NCBI GenBank assembly: GCA_004296145.1
Contig: SEBM01000162.1
Span: 1 to 7,956, forward strand
Source: Flavobacterium sp.
Lineage (GTDB): Bacteria > Bacteroidota > Bacteroidia > Flavobacteriales > Flavobacteriaceae
Direction: 5' to 3'
DNA: 7,956 bases
Shown here piece after piece: positions 6,172-7,956 of this stretch. Each line of letters opens with the position of its first letter. The stretch's first letter is position 1. Position numbers and translations under genes: made by a program. Below the pieces are notes generated by a model, which worked only from the letters and a program-made list of their open reading frames with translations, was not told where the DNA came from and did no database searches.

Positions 6172-6179
6172 CAAACATA
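6172..6179 (-). promoter_or_regulatory. Candidate -7 promoter box for elaA
   Basis: Reads TATGTTTG on the minus strand, an exact TAnnTTTG match, 47 bases upstream of the elaA ATG. No TTG is seen about 20 bases further upstream (around 6199-6202), so the evidence is one box only. It lies downstream of the hairpin at 6255-6288, consistent with elaA being transcribed separately from the DUF1579 gene. Confidence 0.4.
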
Positions 6180-6254
6180 AAAAAATTTATTCGTACCCGA
6201 TTCATAAAATCCTGAATTAACTTAAATATCCGGTATACTCTATTCTTTAGAATG

Positions 6255-6288
6255 TAATATCCCGACTACTCTCATAATCGGGATATTA
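6255..6288 (-). terminator. Strong hairpin after the DUF1579 gene, probable terminator
   Basis: A perfect 11-bp inverted repeat, TAATATCCCGA (6255-6265) and TCGGGATATTA (6278-6288), with a 12-base loop, starting 27 bases past the DUF1579 stop. The ATCCCGA core is the kind of stem commonly seen in flavobacterial intergenic hairpins (recall, not searched). The minus strand lacks a U-run after the stem, and the plus strand has only TATTTTAT, so termination may be weak or factor-assisted. A second short inverted repeat, ATTCT/AGAAT (6242-6253), lies next to it. Confidence 0.5.
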
Positions 6289-6314
6289 AATATTTTATAA
6301 TGAAAAGACTAAAA

Positions 6315-6956
6315 CTATTTTCTCTTCATAACAATTTCCATGCTTTTAAATTCCTTACCATTTTTGACATCAAACATTTCCATTTTACGGGTTGTAGCAT
6401 CAACAATCGTGTAAACTTCGCGATAAGGTGATTTTTTTCCATCTAACGGACTTACCACTTCTCCTTTGTATTCCACTTTTTTAGTAGCTTCATCGTATTT
6501 TCCATTTGCAATCATCATTCCGGTTCCCATATTGTCGATAAACGTTGTGATGTATTCTTTACTGGCATTGTTGTAAGCAACTGTGGCTTTTCCTTCAAAA
6601 GGCTGTCCCATCATGGTTCCTTTGTAATTGGATTCCTGATAGCGGCCACCCAAAATCATTTTAATCTCAGCTGTAGAAGTTGCTTTTTCGGGTTTTCCAT
6701 CGGGTTCCATCCAAAAGGTCATTTCGCAATTCCATGTTCCGGATTCTTCAGCCAGCATTTTATGAGGATTGCCCGGTGTGGCGTAGTCTGCCCAGGCTTT
6801 CATTTCTGCTGCAGAATCTAATGGTTGTTCTGCAATTGGTTCTTCGGTTTTAATACTATCTGTATTTTTAACGCTTTCTGTTTCTGTGTTTGTTTCTTTT
6901 TTACAAGAATAAAGACAAACTAATAACATTGATAATGTAACATAAATGCTTTTCAT
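6315..6956 (-). CDS. DUF1579 domain lipoprotein
   Basis: Function unknown. The 213-residue product has a lipoprotein signal ending LYSC (Cys18), followed by a Thr/Glu/Ser/Lys-rich linker of about 30 residues, low in hydrophobics and likely extended. The DUF1579 domain spans about 63-212, starting with HKMLAEESGTWNCEMTFW (65-82) and including ILGGRYQESNYKG (101-113) and a run of alternating beta-like strands (TVAYNNASKEYITTFID and others). This fits a small beta-barrel or lipocalin-like fold, often suggested to bind a hydrophobic ligand, though no ligand is known. The start ATG is at 6956. The upstream DUF4837 gene ends 51 bases away on the same strand with no exact promoter match between, so the two may be co-transcribed. 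Both are predicted envelope lipoproteins. Confidence 0.85.
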   Translation of the reverse strand: MKSIYVTLSMLLVCLYSCKKETNTETESVKNTDSIKTEEPIAEQPLDSAAEMKAWADYATPGNPHKMLAEESGTWNCEMTFWMEPDGKPEKATSTAEIKMILGGRYQESNYKGTMMGQPFEGKATVAYNNASKEYITTFIDNMGTGMMIANGKYDEATKKVEYKGEVVSPLDGKKSPYREVYTIVDATTRKMEMFDVKNGKEFKSMEIVMKRK

Positions 6957-7007
6957 AATTACTTGATTTAATGTTTATTAAAGTAAATTTAATGAAAAAT
7001 ATTTAAA

Positions 7008-7956
7008 CTATCTTTTAGCAACTTTCACAGACTTGATGATGGCTTCAAGTTCTAACATTAAATCACGTGCCTGATTTGATGGTGAATAGCAAAATCCTTC
7101 AATCACCAGAATCCTGTTGTATCTTTTATCTATAATGGCATAGTTGACGAAAGGGCCTGTCATAAAATCGTTTCTTAATTCCCAGGTTCCTTTGGTTTCA
7201 AAAGTCTTTTTTCCGTCTAGTTCTGTGGTAAAAAAATAAGGTGCATAGGCTTCGCCCGTTATCATTTGTGTGTTTGGTTCGCGGCCTTTGATGTAACGAC
7301 CAACAGAATCTCTCATTTTTACAATATTTTCTACAACGTCTGTTCCTTGTTTTAATTTTTGTAATGGAATCTGGTAAATCAATAAACTTGTGTTTCCGCT
7401 TATAATTTCTTTTTTAAGCCAGATGAAGTTTTTTTTATGCAGCATGTATTCATATCCGCTTGGAATCTTTAAATCGATATGAAATTTGTTTTTTATAATG
7501 GTCGGATTTATAAGTGACTTGCTGTTGTCTTCCTGAATTTTCTGAATTTCAGAGTCACGAATCGTTTTGATAATTTGTGCAGAGTTTAGTTCAATACTGC
7601 AAATAATATCATCTACCGATTTGCCATAAATACGGAATGTATTGTGAGGTAAAGATTTTGAATTGTGTTTTATTTCAAACTTATCTGTAGCTGCTTTTTT
7701 AACCACAATAATGCTGCGGCTGTCTGTGACAAAACCTTCGAGAAGTTTGGCGGGATATTGATTGATGGTAAATAAAGGTTCTTCCTGTGGAAGTCCGAGA
7801 ACCGGTGAAGCAAATTTATTTCTGATACTGTCGCCTACTTCTCCATACCACAACTGATCGTCGATGATAATAGAAATTGTGTTTGTTTTGCCGGATACAG
7901 GCTGAGGTTGCTTTTCGTTTTTAAAACAAGAAACAAATAAACACGAAAGTATAAGC
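7008..7956 (-). CDS. DUF4837 family lipoprotein (5' end beyond window)
   Basis: Function unknown; DUF4837 is a family I associate with Bacteroidetes. A TTG at 7853 could be taken as a start, but the frame stays open to the window edge. The added codons encode a hydrophobic stretch ending LFVSC (Cys codon 7926-7928), then a hydrophilic segment beginning FKNEKQPQP and leading into ISIIIDDQLWYGEVGDSIR. That is a lipoprotein signal, with the start codon probably only a few residues beyond the edge; 315 residues are visible. The family pattern continues with FASPVLGLPQEEPLF, a central part with FHIDLKIPSGYEYMLHKKNFIWLKKE, and the C-terminal GEAYAPYFFTTELDGKKTFETKGTWELRNDFMTGPFVNYAIID. The final region (RILVIEGFCYSPSNQARDLMLELEAIIKSVK) looks like strand plus helix. 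An ILSC four residues earlier is an alternative lipobox. The gene probably leads into the DUF1579 lipoprotein gene. Confidence 0.85.
   Translation of the reverse strand, partial: LILSCLFVSCFKNEKQPQPVSGKTNTISIIIDDQLWYGEVGDSIRNKFASPVLGLPQEEPLFTINQYPAKLLEGFVTDSRSIIVVKKAATDKFEIKHNSKSLPHNTFRIYGKSVDDIICSIELNSAQIIKTIRDSEIQKIQEDNSKSLINPTIIKNKFHIDLKIPSGYEYMLHKKNFIWLKKEIISGNTSLLIYQIPLQKLKQGTDVVENIVKMRDSVGRYIKGREPNTQMITGEAYAPYFFTTELDGKKTFETKGTWELRNDFMTGPFVNYAIIDKRYNRILVIEGFCYSPSNQARDLMLELEAIIKSVKVAKR

Noticed and set aside
6957..7007. Promoter between the DUF4837 and DUF1579 genes
   Set aside because: Only TACTTTAA-like AT-rich sequence is present, with no TAnnTTTG match; co-transcription is simpler.
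1..7956. CRISPR array, insertion sequence, tRNA, toxin-antitoxin or defence island
   Set aside because: No spaced direct repeats, transposase, integrase, tRNA-like cloverleaf or small paired ORFs were seen; all long frames belong to housekeeping or envelope families.

Overview
The window looks like chromosomal, core-type sequence from a Flavobacterium-like member of the Bacteroidetes. The DNA is strongly AT-rich. No clear Shine-Dalgarno sequence precedes the start codons, which instead sit in A/T-rich leaders. Three candidate promoters match the TAnnTTTG -7 element of this phylum. Several proteins belong to families typical of the group: a DUF4349 lipoprotein, a long S41 protease, a DUF4837 lipoprotein, and a secreted OmpA-like protein whose signal peptide ends in SAQ. 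I saw no mobile element, CRISPR array, tRNA, rRNA or prophage gene. No gene-free stretch exceeds 300 bases; the longest is about 190.

Layout. Left block (minus strand, 4-1788): an acyltransferase gene (plsC) followed by a ferritin-like acyl-ACP desaturase. The desaturase makes unsaturated acyl chains and the acyltransferase builds chains into phosphatidic acid, so the pair is a small membrane-lipid unit. The 51-base gap between them holds three tandem heptamers and a hairpin. Middle block (plus strand, 1915-5675): rnpA (RNase P protein), a DUF4349 lipoprotein with a C-terminal membrane helix, an S41 C-terminal processing protease with a PDZ domain, and a periplasmic protein with two OmpA-like domains. 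The last three are separated by 3 bases each and are almost certainly one transcript. This block diverges from plsC across a 126-base region with a candidate promoter in each direction. Right block (minus strand, 5678-7956): a DUF4837 lipoprotein running off the right edge, a DUF1579 lipoprotein, a hairpin, then an ElaA-type GNAT acetyltransferase that meets the OmpA-like gene tail to tail with only 2 bases between.

Two start sites need care. The plsC reading frame can be opened at a TTG at 1851, but ATG at 1788 is the better start. The DUF4837 frame contains a TTG at 7853 but stays open to the window edge and encodes a lipoprotein signal upstream, so it is a 5'-truncated gene and not a short ORF.

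I do not see an undescribed defence or mobile system here. The points most worth a second look are the OmpA-like protein with a degenerate second peptidoglycan site, the doubly anchored DUF4349 protein next to the CtpA-type protease, and the repeat/hairpin element between plsC and the desaturase.
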